From Sphingobacteriales bacterium (GTDB taxonomy: Bacteria; Bacteroidota; Bacteroidia; Chitinophagales; Chitinophagaceae): a stretch of 64,000 nt of DNA. Below are positions 43,473-52,122 of the stretch, piece by piece; position 1 is the stretch's first letter; each line of letters opens with the position of its first letter. The notes below the pieces were generated by a model. The model did no database searches. It was not told where the DNA came from and worked only from the letters and a program-made list of their open reading frames with translations. The stretch is taken from contig JACRJO010000036.1 of NCBI GenBank assembly GCA_016219985.1, forward strand, positions 1 to 64,000, given 5' to 3'. The translations under genes were made by a program, and so were the position numbers.

Positions 43473-44573
43473 ATGAAAAAGAGCTATAAAAGCATTTGCG
43501 TATCCCTGTTAGTTTTACTCTCCTTTTTCTGCAAAACCGGAGTAGCGCAGACTGAAAGCCGGGATACGGCGAAGCCCGACTATACTACAATATATAAATA
43601 CTGCCTGGACGGGGATGCCGGATCAGCATTAAGACTGCTTGCTGAAGAGAGCCGGAATTTAAGCCAGCAAGATTCCGCCTTTAAGGCCAGGTTTGAAAGC
43701 CGCTTTAAAGAGGCAACAGATAACAGTGGCTACCTGGCCAGTAAAAAATCCCCCATAAATGGCCTGCTGGGTATTTTTCATGCGTACTGGAGAATGTCGC
43801 TCCTGGACTACCCCGGTAACTATGATTCTGTTTTACTGAATAATTTATTGGGCTTCCTGCAAACAAACTATTCTCCCGGCCGGCAACTGGTTTTCAACAA
43901 TGATTCCCTTGACCGATACCTGGGCCAATATATCCAATCGCTTGGTTTGCATACAACCGGCTTGGGCAAAACAGGCAGGCTCTATGATCTGCTGGTCTGG
44001 GGGTCAGAAAGAGATACAACTTACTCTTTTACATTAAACAGGGAAAAAACAAGTTCCCGGGTTATCCTGATGGACCAATTCGTCACGCTGGGCTGGGAAG
44101 AGTATGCGACAATGGATAAGTACTACCCCGGTGGCTGGGCTACCGATACTGCACTTTATTGTGTAAAAAAGGGGTATGATTTAAACAGCGAAGCTTTCCT
44201 TATAAGTTATCTCGCCCACGAAAGCAGGCATTTTGCTGATTATAAATTATTCCCGAAACTGTCAGGTGCGGACCTGGAATACCGGGCCAAGCTTACAGAA
44301 TTAAGTATGGCAAAAGAAACGCTTTTCAAAATCCTTTCCATGTTCATCAACAATGCCAATTCCAAAAGCAATAATAGCCATTCAATCGCCAATTTTTGCG
44401 TAGTCAGAGACTTATCAGGACAGCTGTTTAAGGCAGACTTTGAGGCAGATTTAGCGAAATGGAAAAAAATTCGCATAAGAAAAGTAAATAAGGCGGCTCA
44501 TAAATTATTACGATCCAATACAAAGCAGCTGCTCCTTATGGGTGCAACTGTTGAAAAATATATAAAAGTGTAA
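43473..44573 (+). CDS. Exported protein with an HEXXH zinc-peptidase motif, unassigned family
   Basis: A 366-aa protein; the ATG at 43473 gives a signal peptide (LLSFFCKTGVAQTE). ISYLAHESRHFADYKLF contains HEXXH (His249, Glu250, His253) on a predicted helix, followed by an acidic residue in EYRAKLTELSMAKE about 25 residues on that could be the third ligand, as in gluzincins. I recognise no peptidase family in the rest. The GGW and WEEYATMDKYYPGG stretch just before is unusual. A secreted zinc peptidase is a good guess but not shown. Confidence 0.65.
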   Translation: MKKSYKSICVSLLVLLSFFCKTGVAQTESRDTAKPDYTTIYKYCLDGDAGSALRLLAEESRNLSQQDSAFKARFESRFKEATDNSGYLASKKSPINGLLGIFHAYWRMSLLDYPGNYDSVLLNNLLGFLQTNYSPGRQLVFNNDSLDRYLGQYIQSLGLHTTGLGKTGRLYDLLVWGSERDTTYSFTLNREKTSSRVILMDQFVTLGWEEYATMDKYYPGGWATDTALYCVKKGYDLNSEAFLISYLAHESRHFADYKLFPKLSGADLEYRAKLTELSMAKETLFKILSMFINNANSKSNNSHSIANFCVVRDLSGQLFKADFEADLAKWKKIRIRKVNKAAHKLLRSNTKQLLLMGATVEKYIKV

Positions 44574-44619
44574 GTCTGAAGACCCATATTCCGGCAATGC
44601 CTGACAGGTGCATACCGGG

Positions 44620-44665
44620 ATATGAGTGGTGAGTGATGAGCTGCGAGCTACGAGACCCGTTCAAT
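44620..44665. repeat. Low-complexity GAGTGGTGAGTGATGAGC-type run
   Basis: Short degenerate GAGTG/GATGAGC/GCGAGCTACGAG repeats, of the type scattered between genes in these bacteria. No coding potential. Confidence 0.6.
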
Positions 44666-44770
44666 AGTTAACCTCAAAGTGTCCGTAACTGCTGATAGCA
44701 GCATTTTATTCAAACGATAACCAAGATTTACTATTGAGGATACCCTGGTAGTACAGCTTTGGGTACAAGC

Positions 44771-44799
44771 TAAAAAGGGCCGGCGTGATGCCGGCCCTT
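44771..44799 (-). terminator. Terminator of the leftward cytochrome operon
   Basis: On the minus strand AAGGGCCGGC-atcac-GCCGGCCCTT, 10 bp perfect, then TTTTAGC. Confidence 0.88.
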
Positions 44800-44828
44800 A
44801 CGATTTGGACCCCGGAATTTTATTTATC

Positions 44829-45746
44829 CTATTTTTTCAGAATAAGACTTCTGTTGATGGTGAATCCGAGTGACATATTGCGCAGTTTCAGCTTGGTGCT
44901 GTTCCGGGCCAGCTGGTCAATATTGGATGAGTTCGAGGTATTGCCAATATAGAACTGGAACAGGTGACCGCCGGTATTAAATTCCATACCCAGTGACAGG
45001 AGGTCGGGTTTATAGCTGATGATATTCCCACCCTTGTCGATCAGGTTCTCAAACATATTGAACTGCCGGGCATATTCAAAGGTGATATTCTTATTGGAAG
45101 TCAGTTTGTACTTACCACCCAATCCCAGTGACCATACAAAATTGCTGTTGTTGATCCCGTAAGGAACCACATTGAAGTAAACCAGTGTGGGCATTAACTG
45201 GAGAGAGAGCTTATCTGACATTTTGCGGCCGATCTGCAACTGGTGCATAAAGGAATACTTGTTCCAGCCTAACTGAACGTATGCATCTTTTGCCGCGTTC
45301 ACATTGAACAGGGAATACCAGCCCAGTGTTACCGGGATGTTTCGCGCGCCTGTCTGCTGGCGCAGGATTCTGAACTTGGCAAAGCCTTCGTACCGGTTCC
45401 TTCCTGCAGCGGCCAGGCCCAGGTTCATCCATTTGACGGGAGAATAATCTAAAGAAATATATGTATACGCTAAGCCGGAGTTCAATCCCAGTAATCCTGC
45501 CAGGTTGTCCTGGGTAGATCCGCCCTCGGGCCACAGGGGGCTGAAGTGGTGGGAGATCATGATCTGTAAACTTCCGGGGCTGCCCAATTCCACGCTTTGC
45601 ATATTGATGATACGGGTGGAGTTGAAGGTGGCTCTCGTAAATTTCTGTTTCGGGGCTGCCGGGGTTTCGGGCGCCGGGGTTTCCTGCGCCATGGATACCG
45701 CCCAAATGCCCAGTCCAAAAAATATAAGTGTTGCTAATTTTTTCAT
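44829..45746 (-). CDS. DUF5777-type predicted outer-membrane beta-barrel (module A)
   Basis: A 305-aa protein with a signal peptide (IWAVSMAQET). FNSTRIINMQSVELGSPGSL at the start and DYSPVKWMNLGLAAAGRNR in the middle follow the DUF5777 family, as do the barrel-like strand pattern and the terminal strand LRNMSLGFTINRSLIL. It is the third gene of a leftward operon, after two cytochrome lipoproteins. Two closer paralogues lie at 49668 and 52123. By analogy with porin-cytochrome conduits, it may hold the cytochromes or pass electrons or substrate through the outer membrane; this is inference. Confidence 0.8.
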   Translation of the reverse strand: MKKLATLIFFGLGIWAVSMAQETPAPETPAAPKQKFTRATFNSTRIINMQSVELGSPGSLQIMISHHFSPLWPEGGSTQDNLAGLLGLNSGLAYTYISLDYSPVKWMNLGLAAAGRNRYEGFAKFRILRQQTGARNIPVTLGWYSLFNVNAAKDAYVQLGWNKYSFMHQLQIGRKMSDKLSLQLMPTLVYFNVVPYGINNSNFVWSLGLGGKYKLTSNKNITFEYARQFNMFENLIDKGGNIISYKPDLLSLGMEFNTGGHLFQFYIGNTSNSSNIDQLARNSTKLKLRNMSLGFTINRSLILKK

Positions 45747-45772
45747 GTGTTTAATTTTTTAATGCTGCGAGA

Positions 45773-46387
45773 TTATTGGGGCTGTCCCTGCCTGATCCAT
45801 TCTTTGAATTTATTGATCGTGCAGGTTGTAAGGCTCAGGGTGCCGCCCGGGTGTCCCTGCGCCCCGTTGCTGTTCATCATCGTGCTGATGGTGGCTTTTT
45901 CCGCAACCATTTTATTATAGTCGAGTACAACGGCAATACCGCCATGGCAGGTTGACCCTTTGCAGGTAACATTATAAATGGGGAGGATATCCGTGGTGTA
46001 CCGGAGATTACCGCTGATGGTGCAGCCGGACCCGTCATCATAGGGATCTCCCTGTGCCAGCCACCTTTTAATGATATTCTTTTCGTTTGGTGCGAAATCA
46101 ATAGCGCCGCCACCGGGGTGCGTACCCCCGTTTACCCAGGTATTAAACAAACCGACCCGTCCCAGGATCGCATCATAGAAAATGGTATCGAGGTGGGAGA
46201 ACTGGATTGCCCTTGTGGTACCGTTATTGTGACATCCGCAGGGGCCGGCCGTTACAATGGGGACCACTTCAGCCCGGAAAGAAACCCGGGGCAGGGCCGT
46301 GATATCTTCTTTATTTCTGTAACAGGATGACAACGCATAGATCAGCATGGAGGTTATCATAGCTGTTAATACTATTTTCTTTTTCAT
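45773..46387 (-). CDS. Cytochrome-type lipoprotein with CX4CH motif (module A)
   Basis: A 204-aa protein starting at the ATG at 46387; it has a lipobox (YALSSC, Cys22). The haem motif CKGSTCH (Cys142, Cys147, His148) has the CX4CH spacing. A second, CGCH (Cys50, Cys52, His53), lacks the normal spacing and may be a degenerate site. PRVSFRAEVVPIVTAG is shared in form with the two small cytochromes at 49264 and 51723 (VSF-x2-D-x-API pattern). Located on an envelope membrane. Second of three genes; 29 nt from the first and 26 nt from the barrel. Confidence 0.75.
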   Translation of the reverse strand: MKKKIVLTAMITSMLIYALSSCYRNKEDITALPRVSFRAEVVPIVTAGPCGCHNNGTTRAIQFSHLDTIFYDAILGRVGLFNTWVNGGTHPGGGAIDFAPNEKNIIKRWLAQGDPYDDGSGCTISGNLRYTTDILPIYNVTCKGSTCHGGIAVVLDYNKMVAEKATISTMMNSNGAQGHPGGTLSLTTCTINKFKEWIRQGQPQ

Positions 46388-46416
46388 ATTCTTGCTATTT
46401 TGGATGAGGTGTTGTA

Positions 46417-47607
46417 TTAATGCCTGATGATTGTCCCGGTTTTCCTGTATTTGAAAATACCCGCGTTGTTCTGCCCGTATTTCCATACATCCGGAATATT
46501 GGGATCTGCGAAATACCAGGCTTTGATCAGGGCGACTTCATTGGGTTTGAGCCCCCCATCGCCATAGGCCATATCCCCCTGGTGGCTGGTGGCGAATACC
46601 CCGGTGAAAGGGTTTGCCAGCAGCAGGGTAGAATCCACACGGCTGACTACCGAACTGGTGGCGTTCAGATGATTGCCTTTTACATAGTATTGTTTCAGCG
46701 TCACCGGGTCTGTGTATTGTACGGAGGAATTACTTCTTACACTTTTCGGGTACATTATATCCATCAGCACATCATCATAGGTCTGAAGCGGGCCCCGGGT
46801 ACTCAGGGCAGAGACCGGGGTGGCGAAGGTCTTATACGGCCTGAAGCTGGCATTGGCCAATGTATCGGAATAAAATCTTTTCACACTGTCCTTATATGCA
46901 TTCCATACCTGGTTCCTCAGGGTTTGGTTGGATAGCTGGCAGTAAACGGTCACAGCACCCGTGGCCGGGTTGATATAAGTATATTGTGTAGTGTCCGCCG
47001 TGGTTAGCGCCCCCAGCAGCCCTTTCCTCGCCCACCCGCCGGTGGCCGTGGCCTGGTTGTGGCAGTTGGCAGAACCACAACCATTATTGATCAGGTGGAT
47101 GGCAGCCGGCCTGAAATCAGCCAGGTCGGGCCTTTCTTTCGCCCCGTTTTTTATCCAGTTATAAATAAGACCCTTGTCAGCAGTGTTCAGTTCATGGTTG
47201 GAAGCAACCGGTGGCATGGCTTTGTCAAAATCATTGGTGGTAATGTATTCCCATAACCTGCTGCTCCCGGGGTTGCCGGCCGTTACATACTTCATGACCT
47301 GGGCGTAGCTGTCAAACTTGGGAGAAATCGGTCCCCCATGGCAGTTAGACGTGCCACAGTATTCATGAATCACTGTTTTAACGCCCCTGAATTTGACGAA
47401 ATCGTTCACATCCGGGGTACCATCTGAAGGGACCACGGTGTTACTTTCATAAAACGAGGCATAGATCGTGGAGTCGGCGCTTCCGGTATAGGACCGGTCC
47501 AGGTTTTTTACCAGGTCGCCGGTCTTCCGGCATTGGAAAACGGAGGCGGAAAGGAATACCCCAAAAAGGATGAGGGCCGCCGTTTGAGCGATTGAACTCT
47601 TTTTCAT
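46417..47607 (-). CDS. Large lipoprotein with two CX4CH haem motifs (module A)
   Basis: A 396-aa protein with a lipobox-like signal ending SVFQC (Cys26). CX4CH motifs are CGTSNCH (84-90) and CGSANCH (177-183); each is followed by a loop with a possible methionine ligand (DKAMPPVASNHEL between them). The pattern KTVIHEYC and AAIHLINNGC before each recalls the PSCyt/c-type cytochrome domain. It is the first gene of the leftward operon, divergent from the ethylbenzene-dehydrogenase-type gene at 47900. It is likely a dihaem electron carrier attached to the envelope. Confidence 0.77.
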   Translation of the reverse strand: MKKSSIAQTAALILFGVFLSASVFQCRKTGDLVKNLDRSYTGSADSTIYASFYESNTVVPSDGTPDVNDFVKFRGVKTVIHEYCGTSNCHGGPISPKFDSYAQVMKYVTAGNPGSSRLWEYITTNDFDKAMPPVASNHELNTADKGLIYNWIKNGAKERPDLADFRPAAIHLINNGCGSANCHNQATATGGWARKGLLGALTTADTTQYTYINPATGAVTVYCQLSNQTLRNQVWNAYKDSVKRFYSDTLANASFRPYKTFATPVSALSTRGPLQTYDDVLMDIMYPKSVRSNSSVQYTDPVTLKQYYVKGNHLNATSSVVSRVDSTLLLANPFTGVFATSHQGDMAYGDGGLKPNEVALIKAWYFADPNIPDVWKYGQNNAGIFKYRKTGTIIRH

Positions 47608-47899
47608 GGAATGAAGTTTAATGTTTTGAAAATGAATGCCCGGAAAAGTTATATTCTTATCAAAAGCAAATTAAAAACAACTCAGTTATGTGCCGAATTA
47701 CAATTTCATGACAATTATATAAAATTAAAAAGCTTTTGTCACATTACATACTTCTTTGGATTAACAATTTCAGGTGTTGTGACTATTCTCAAGAGAAAGC
47801 TTGATATCCGTCATAATACTGTCATGGCCGTTCAAATAGCTTGCATCCTCAATCGCTTCTGCTTTCATGCAAATTTTCTTCAATTTAAAAACCGCTTTT
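47608..47899. promoter_or_regulatory. Shared upstream region of two divergent cytochrome operons
   Basis: The 292-nt gap has no gene. It must hold promoters for both directions: TAGCTTGC (47837-47844) is a near -7 box for the rightward gene, and the CRP/FNR-like palindrome at 47777-47792 could serve both operons. Confidence 0.5.
47777..47792. promoter_or_regulatory. CRP/FNR-like palindrome
   Basis: TTGTGACTATTCTCAA has the outer TTG...CAA and inner GA...TC symmetry of an FNR-type site (half-sites TTGTGA and TTGAGA). It is located about 120 nt upstream of the ATG at 47900 and 170 nt from the leftward start. Confidence 0.4.
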
Positions 47900-49228
47900 A
47901 TGAAACACTTTAGAACAAAGTATGCCTGGGTGATCGCTACCTTTTTGCTTGCTATTGGATATTTCGTCAGTTGTACAAAAGACGACCAGGTATTAGATAC
48001 TCCCGTTGTCTTAAACGGAACCGAACTTTTTTCTGCAAAAATCACGGCTGCCCCGACTATTGACGGTACAGTTGATGCGATGTGGGAAAATGCTGCCAAA
48101 CTAACTGTTACCACGGCTATGCCTGACCCGGGTAATGGGTTATGGGCCGGGTACCAGGGTATGACCTATCCCGTTACACTCCGCTCCATGTACGACAATG
48201 AATACATTTATTTCCTGGCTGAAATTCCGGATGCGGATAAAAGTCATAATGTATCCCCCTGGTATTTTGATCCCGTTACCAAACTCTGGAACAAGGAGCC
48301 TGGTTCAAGAAGCCTGGATGCAAATGGCAACCTGCTGAGAGAAGGATTTGGTAAGGACCAGCTGGCTTTTCTCTGGAATATTGATAAATCCACTCCTAAG
48401 TTTATCTCCCAGACCTGCTACGCCAGTTGCCATATTTTCACCCCTTATATGGATTATTCAACCACCCCTGCCGTGTATAAGGCCAACAACAGCGGCAACC
48501 ACTACACGAACGCGCAAAGCGAAAAAATTGACATGTGGTGGGCCCATCCGCAACGGGGTATGGTGTATGGATATATGGATGACAACTACCAGGACTGGGC
48601 CGGTGGTCCCGCAGTTACCAGCCTGGTGGGCGGGAATGGCAATGGCCGTCACTTTGATGATTTAATTCCCAATGGTACCAATTCGAGCACCTGGCCTTAT
48701 CGCCCGAATTATACTTCAGATGCCACCCAGGGAAGTGCCAATAACACACAGAATCTGAAATTAGACGGGACCGGCGCTACCGTGGCTGTTCCGCTCTGGC
48801 TCATCCCGAACTCTACGACTGGTTATTTGAAAGTAGAAGATACCTTAGCCGGTGGTTCCGCTGTAAAGATCACAGGAGTCAGTTCTACTGGTGTATTATC
48901 CTACAGCGGCGGTTCTATTGATCCTAATACCGGTACCGATTACCAGCGCCTTGGAAATACGCCTACCAGCGGTATTGGCGCCAAATGTATTCCGAGCGTT
49001 ATTCTTTCTGCAGTTAAAAACGGCCGTGCCGATATTACCCTGTCTGCTGTATATACAGGTACCGGCTGGGTTTATGAATTCAAACGCAAACTGAATACAG
49101 GTGATGTACTGAAACAGGATGTTAACTTTTCCAGCCTCGAAGACCAGCCCTTTGGTGTGGCGGTATTTGATAAATCAAACTACCAGCATGCCATCAAACC
49201 CAACCTGGTGCTGAAATTTAAAAAATAG
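47900..49228 (+). CDS. Ethylbenzene-dehydrogenase-type haem lipoprotein with CX3CH motif (module B)
   Basis: A 442-aa protein starting at the ATG at 47900; lipoprotein signal ending IGYFVSC. Residues of about 45-440 follow the EB_dh (ethylbenzene dehydrogenase haem-b gamma-subunit) domain: AAPTIDGTVDAMWENAAKL, LRSMYDNEYIYFLAEIPDAD, GFGKDQLAFLWNID and the closing VAVFDKSNYQHAIK. It also contains CYASCH (Cys173-His178), a CX3CH c-type haem motif in the middle of the domain, so it may carry haem c rather than, or as well as, haem b. First gene of the rightward operon. Confidence 0.82.
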   Translation: MKHFRTKYAWVIATFLLAIGYFVSCTKDDQVLDTPVVLNGTELFSAKITAAPTIDGTVDAMWENAAKLTVTTAMPDPGNGLWAGYQGMTYPVTLRSMYDNEYIYFLAEIPDADKSHNVSPWYFDPVTKLWNKEPGSRSLDANGNLLREGFGKDQLAFLWNIDKSTPKFISQTCYASCHIFTPYMDYSTTPAVYKANNSGNHYTNAQSEKIDMWWAHPQRGMVYGYMDDNYQDWAGGPAVTSLVGGNGNGRHFDDLIPNGTNSSTWPYRPNYTSDATQGSANNTQNLKLDGTGATVAVPLWLIPNSTTGYLKVEDTLAGGSAVKITGVSSTGVLSYSGGSIDPNTGTDYQRLGNTPTSGIGAKCIPSVILSAVKNGRADITLSAVYTGTGWVYEFKRKLNTGDVLKQDVNFSSLEDQPFGVAVFDKSNYQHAIKPNLVLKFKK

Positions 49229-49263
49229 TGGTGCATCGTTTCTAAAACCCTAAAACAAGAATC

Positions 49264-49656
49264 ATGTTACGCAAAAAAATAGTACTTGGGTTTTTGACCG
49301 GCCTTGCCACGCTTGTACTCATTGGTTGTTATAAAGACAGGACTGTCCTTTCTGATACCGGTGAAGAGATCACCAGGCCGGTAAGCTTTGCAGGAGATAT
49401 CGTTCCTATTTTAAACAGCAGCTGCAATGTGAGCGGTTGCCATGCTTCCGGTGGCATTAAACCGGATCTCTCCGCTGCCAATGCTTACCTCTCGCTGACC
49501 AATGGTGGTTATATCAGTACCAGTAATGCACAAACCAGTCCCCTGTACCTCTGGATGACCGGCAAAAAAGGTACCCCAATGCCTACCAGCGGGGTTAAAA
49601 AGGATTACAATGCGCTTGTACTGGCCTGGATCAAACAAGGCGCCCAAAACAATTAA
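49264..49656 (+). CDS. Small CX4CH cytochrome lipoprotein (module B)
   Basis: A 130-aa protein with lipobox LVLIGC. The haem motif is CNVSGCH (Cys54, Cys59, His60); the likely axial methionine is in KGTPMPTSG. The sequence VSFAGDIVPILNSSC before the motif fits the c-type cytochrome domain common in Bacteroidota lipoproteins. It is 35 nt from the EB_dh gene and 11 nt before the barrel gene. Haem residues occupy exactly the same positions (54/59/60) as in its paralogue at 51723. Confidence 0.83.
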   Translation: MLRKKIVLGFLTGLATLVLIGCYKDRTVLSDTGEEITRPVSFAGDIVPILNSSCNVSGCHASGGIKPDLSAANAYLSLTNGGYISTSNAQTSPLYLWMTGKKGTPMPTSGVKKDYNALVLAWIKQGAQNN

Positions 49657-49667
49657 ATAAATGTATT

Positions 49668-50558
49668 ATGAAAAATTATAAAAACTTACTCCTGCTTTTG
49701 TCCGCCTGTTTACTGACCGGCAGTTTGCTGGCCCAGGATGCTCCTGCGGCTGAAGCCCCGGCTAAAGCGAAGGCCAAGCCGGTTAAAAATACCTTTGGAA
49801 GTGTGCTGCTGATGGATAACCAGACCGTCATGGTACCCATCAAAGGCACGCTGGAATTTGACATTCAGCACCGTTTCGGAACCGTTGATAAAGGACGCAA
49901 AGATGTGTGGGGACTGTTTGCCCCCTCCAATATCCGGCTGGGGATCAGCTATTCCCCCGTCAAAAAACTCTTTGTCGGGGCCGGCCTCACCAAGGACAGA
50001 ATGCAAATTGACCTGAATGCCAAGTATTCCCTTTTGCAGCAAACCACGGACAATAAGGTTCCTGTCAGCCTGAGCTATTTCGCCAATATGGTCATTGATG
50101 CAAGGGATAAAAGCAATTTCCGTTATGCGGTTCACCGTTTTTCCTATTTTAACCAGCTGATCATTGCCCGCAAGATCACCGATCAGTTTTCCGCCCAGGT
50201 GGCGCCCAGCTTTTCCTGGTTCAATAATATCGAAGGATATGTGGACAAGGACGGCCAGATCCAGAATAAGATGAAGAACGGTCACCTGGCCATCTCTTTC
50301 CTTGGCAGGTACAAAGTGACGGAAAAATCAGCCATCCTGCTCGGGTATGACCAGCCCCTGACCCAGCATACCACCAATAACCCGCATCCCAATATTTGTT
50401 TTGGCTTTGAAACCACAACCAGTTCACACGCTTTCCAGGTCTTTGCCGGCAATTATTATGGCATTGTACCCCAAAGCAACAATGTGTTCAACCAAAATGA
50501 CTACAGGGACGGACAGTTTGTGATCGGGTTTAACATCACAAGACTCTGGAATTTTTAA
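49668..50558 (+). CDS. DUF5777-type predicted outer-membrane barrel (module B)
   Basis: A 296-aa protein with a signal peptide (LLTGSLLAQD) and an Ala/Lys-rich linker (APAKAKAKPVKNTFGSV). NQTVMVPIKGTLEFDIQHRF, LFAPSNIRLGISYSPVKKLF and the terminal strand GQFVIGFNITRLWNF, ending in phenylalanine, mark a beta-barrel that could be inserted by BamA. It is clearly paralogous to the gene at 52123, more distantly to 44829. Third gene of the module. Confidence 0.83.
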   Translation: MKNYKNLLLLLSACLLTGSLLAQDAPAAEAPAKAKAKPVKNTFGSVLLMDNQTVMVPIKGTLEFDIQHRFGTVDKGRKDVWGLFAPSNIRLGISYSPVKKLFVGAGLTKDRMQIDLNAKYSLLQQTTDNKVPVSLSYFANMVIDARDKSNFRYAVHRFSYFNQLIIARKITDQFSAQVAPSFSWFNNIEGYVDKDGQIQNKMKNGHLAISFLGRYKVTEKSAILLGYDQPLTQHTTNNPHPNICFGFETTTSSHAFQVFAGNYYGIVPQSNNVFNQNDYRDGQFVIGFNITRLWNF

Positions 50559-50599
50559 AATCCAATCCGCATAGATCTGTTTAATTAGCTTAATCAGAA

Positions 50600-50627
50600 G
50601 CCAGCCTCAAAAAGGCTGGTTTTTTTA
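50600..50627 (+). terminator. Rho-independent terminator after module B
   Basis: CCAGCCT-caaaa-AGGCTGG followed by TTTTTTT. Confidence 0.9.
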
Positions 50628-50778
50628 TTGATACTCACTCCTTAATATATGCATCGGGTCCGTTTCCCATATCCCTTGCCCCGAAAGTACTGATACCCAA
50701 CCCTGTCTGCCCCCGCCCTTTTTTATCCCCCATTTTTTTAAACCCTGTTGCAGAAACATGATTACAATCTGCCCAAAC

Positions 50779-50821
50779 AGTGACAATTATCACTTTACTT
50801 TTTGAGAACGGTCATTACCGT
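50779..50821 (+). promoter_or_regulatory. CRP/FNR-like site and second palindrome upstream of module C
   Basis: AGTGA-caatta-TCACT (50779-50794) is a perfect half-site pair of CRP/FNR type. Fourteen bases on, ACGGT-catt-ACCGT (50808-50821) is another perfect palindrome. A TACTTTTA box at 50838-50845 resembles the -7 element; the ATG follows at 50883. Confidence 0.55.
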
Positions 50822-50882
50822 GTCAGTTTTCCCCGTCTACTTTTACGTGCGTTTTAAAAATTAAACAACCTAAAATAGTTTT

Positions 50883-51704
50883 ATGAAACAAGTTAACAAT
50901 AGATTCCTGGTAGCACTGCTGGTCCTGACCAGTTTTGGAGGTTATATCCTCAGTTGTTCTCATGACAATGAGATTCCTCCTCCCCCCGCTTCCACTGCTC
51001 CTGTTATTACCCATGGCACCAATATTCACCTGCCGGGGAACCTGACAGCCGGTAATGCCAATGAATGGAAAATGGACAAAGTACACTCCAGCTGCCTTTG
51101 GAGCACTGCCTATGTAGGAGCCGCCGGGCTGCTGACAGGCCGGTTTGATATTTTTGGCGCCCATGATATTACACCCGCCAAGTTCGGTAACTATCCCTAT
51201 ACCGATCTGAACCGTCCTTCCCAGCCCTTCCCGGACAGTTCCTGGGCCTTTTATGAAAATGAACCCGCTAAATCTTATATCAACGGGTATGTACTGATTA
51301 ATACCAGTAATACCGGTGAACCCGGAAGAGACGGCACGTTCACTTATGTAGGCTGTAACCTGGCTGCGATGGGTACCACCCAAAAAGTGCCCAATCAGCA
51401 CAATGTTAATGTTACCAATGTAGCCCAGATCAAGAGCAGCAAAATAGAATTTGACAAAACCAGCGCAGACTACATTGTTACCCTGAAACTGACCTGGCAA
51501 GGAAAATTAGCGGCTCCCCTTACAAAAGAAATTGTTGGCCGCCTGAAATATATTCCCAAGGCAAGGATCAACGCTGCTTCTCCGTATGATGTATTTGGTC
51601 TCCAGTTGAAGTTCCAGCTTAATTGCCGCGATTTTGGTATCACCAGTACAAGCATTGCTGATAAAATTGATGTAGAGTGCAATATGAACTTCAACAATAA
51701 ATAA
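50883..51704 (+). CDS. YceI-like lipoprotein (module C)
   Basis: A 273-aa protein with a lipoprotein signal (SFGGYILSC). After a linker of prolines, residues of about 55-270 follow the YceI barrel: EWKMDKVHSSCLWSTAYVG, LLTGRFDIFGAHDI, KIEFDKTSADYIVTLKLTW and FQLNCRDFGITSTSIADKI. It differs from standard YceI by lipidation and by insertions of about 40 residues. The gene takes the place that a haem lipoprotein has in modules A and B, so the module may use a lipophilic ligand, perhaps a quinone, instead of haem. That last point is inference. Confidence 0.75.
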   Translation: MKQVNNRFLVALLVLTSFGGYILSCSHDNEIPPPPASTAPVITHGTNIHLPGNLTAGNANEWKMDKVHSSCLWSTAYVGAAGLLTGRFDIFGAHDITPAKFGNYPYTDLNRPSQPFPDSSWAFYENEPAKSYINGYVLINTSNTGEPGRDGTFTYVGCNLAAMGTTQKVPNQHNVNVTNVAQIKSSKIEFDKTSADYIVTLKLTWQGKLAAPLTKEIVGRLKYIPKARINAASPYDVFGLQLKFQLNCRDFGITSTSIADKIDVECNMNFNNK

Positions 51705-51722
51705 TCCCCTAAACTGAATACA

Positions 51723-52103
51723 ATGAAAAAATCATTGCTATATATCTTCCTGCTGCTGATGGGAGCCGGCCTTACCGGATGTTACAAGGATGTAATCTAT
51801 CCCGCGGCTGCTATAGACCCGGACGGTCCCCCGCAGGCGGTGAGTTTTAAAACCGACCTGGCCCCGCTTTTTAATTCCAATTGTGCCCTCGCAGGTTGTC
51901 ATGCTTCCGGTGCGCACAAGCCTTATATGGTAACAGATATTTCCTATAACCAGATTGTAGGTGGCGGGTTTGTAAACCTCGTGGTACCGAAGGAAAGTAT
52001 CTTTTATAAAGAGATCAATGGTGGAATGAGGGAGTATATTTCTTCCGCTGTTGAAAGGCAAAAAGTGTACGACTGGATCAGAACAGGAGCATTAAACAAT
52101 TAA
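51723..52103 (+). CDS. Small CX4CH cytochrome lipoprotein (module C)
   Basis: A 126-aa protein with lipobox GAGLTGC. The haem motif is CALAGCH (Cys54, Cys59, His60); a methionine in NGGMREYIS may be the sixth ligand. VSFKTDLAPLFNSNC before it, and VYDWIRTGALNN at the end, mirror the module B protein (VLAWIKQGAQNN). It is 18 nt after the YceI-like gene and 19 nt before the barrel. Confidence 0.83.
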   Translation: MKKSLLYIFLLLMGAGLTGCYKDVIYPAAAIDPDGPPQAVSFKTDLAPLFNSNCALAGCHASGAHKPYMVTDISYNQIVGGGFVNLVVPKESIFYKEINGGMREYISSAVERQKVYDWIRTGALNN

Positions 52104-52122
52104 GCGATCAAAAAATAATAAC

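Noticed and set aside
47611..47913. A 100-codon plus-strand frame in the gap between the divergent cytochrome operons
   Set aside because: It runs through the A/T-rich regulatory region and overlaps the start of the EB_dh gene; the product has no recognisable features.
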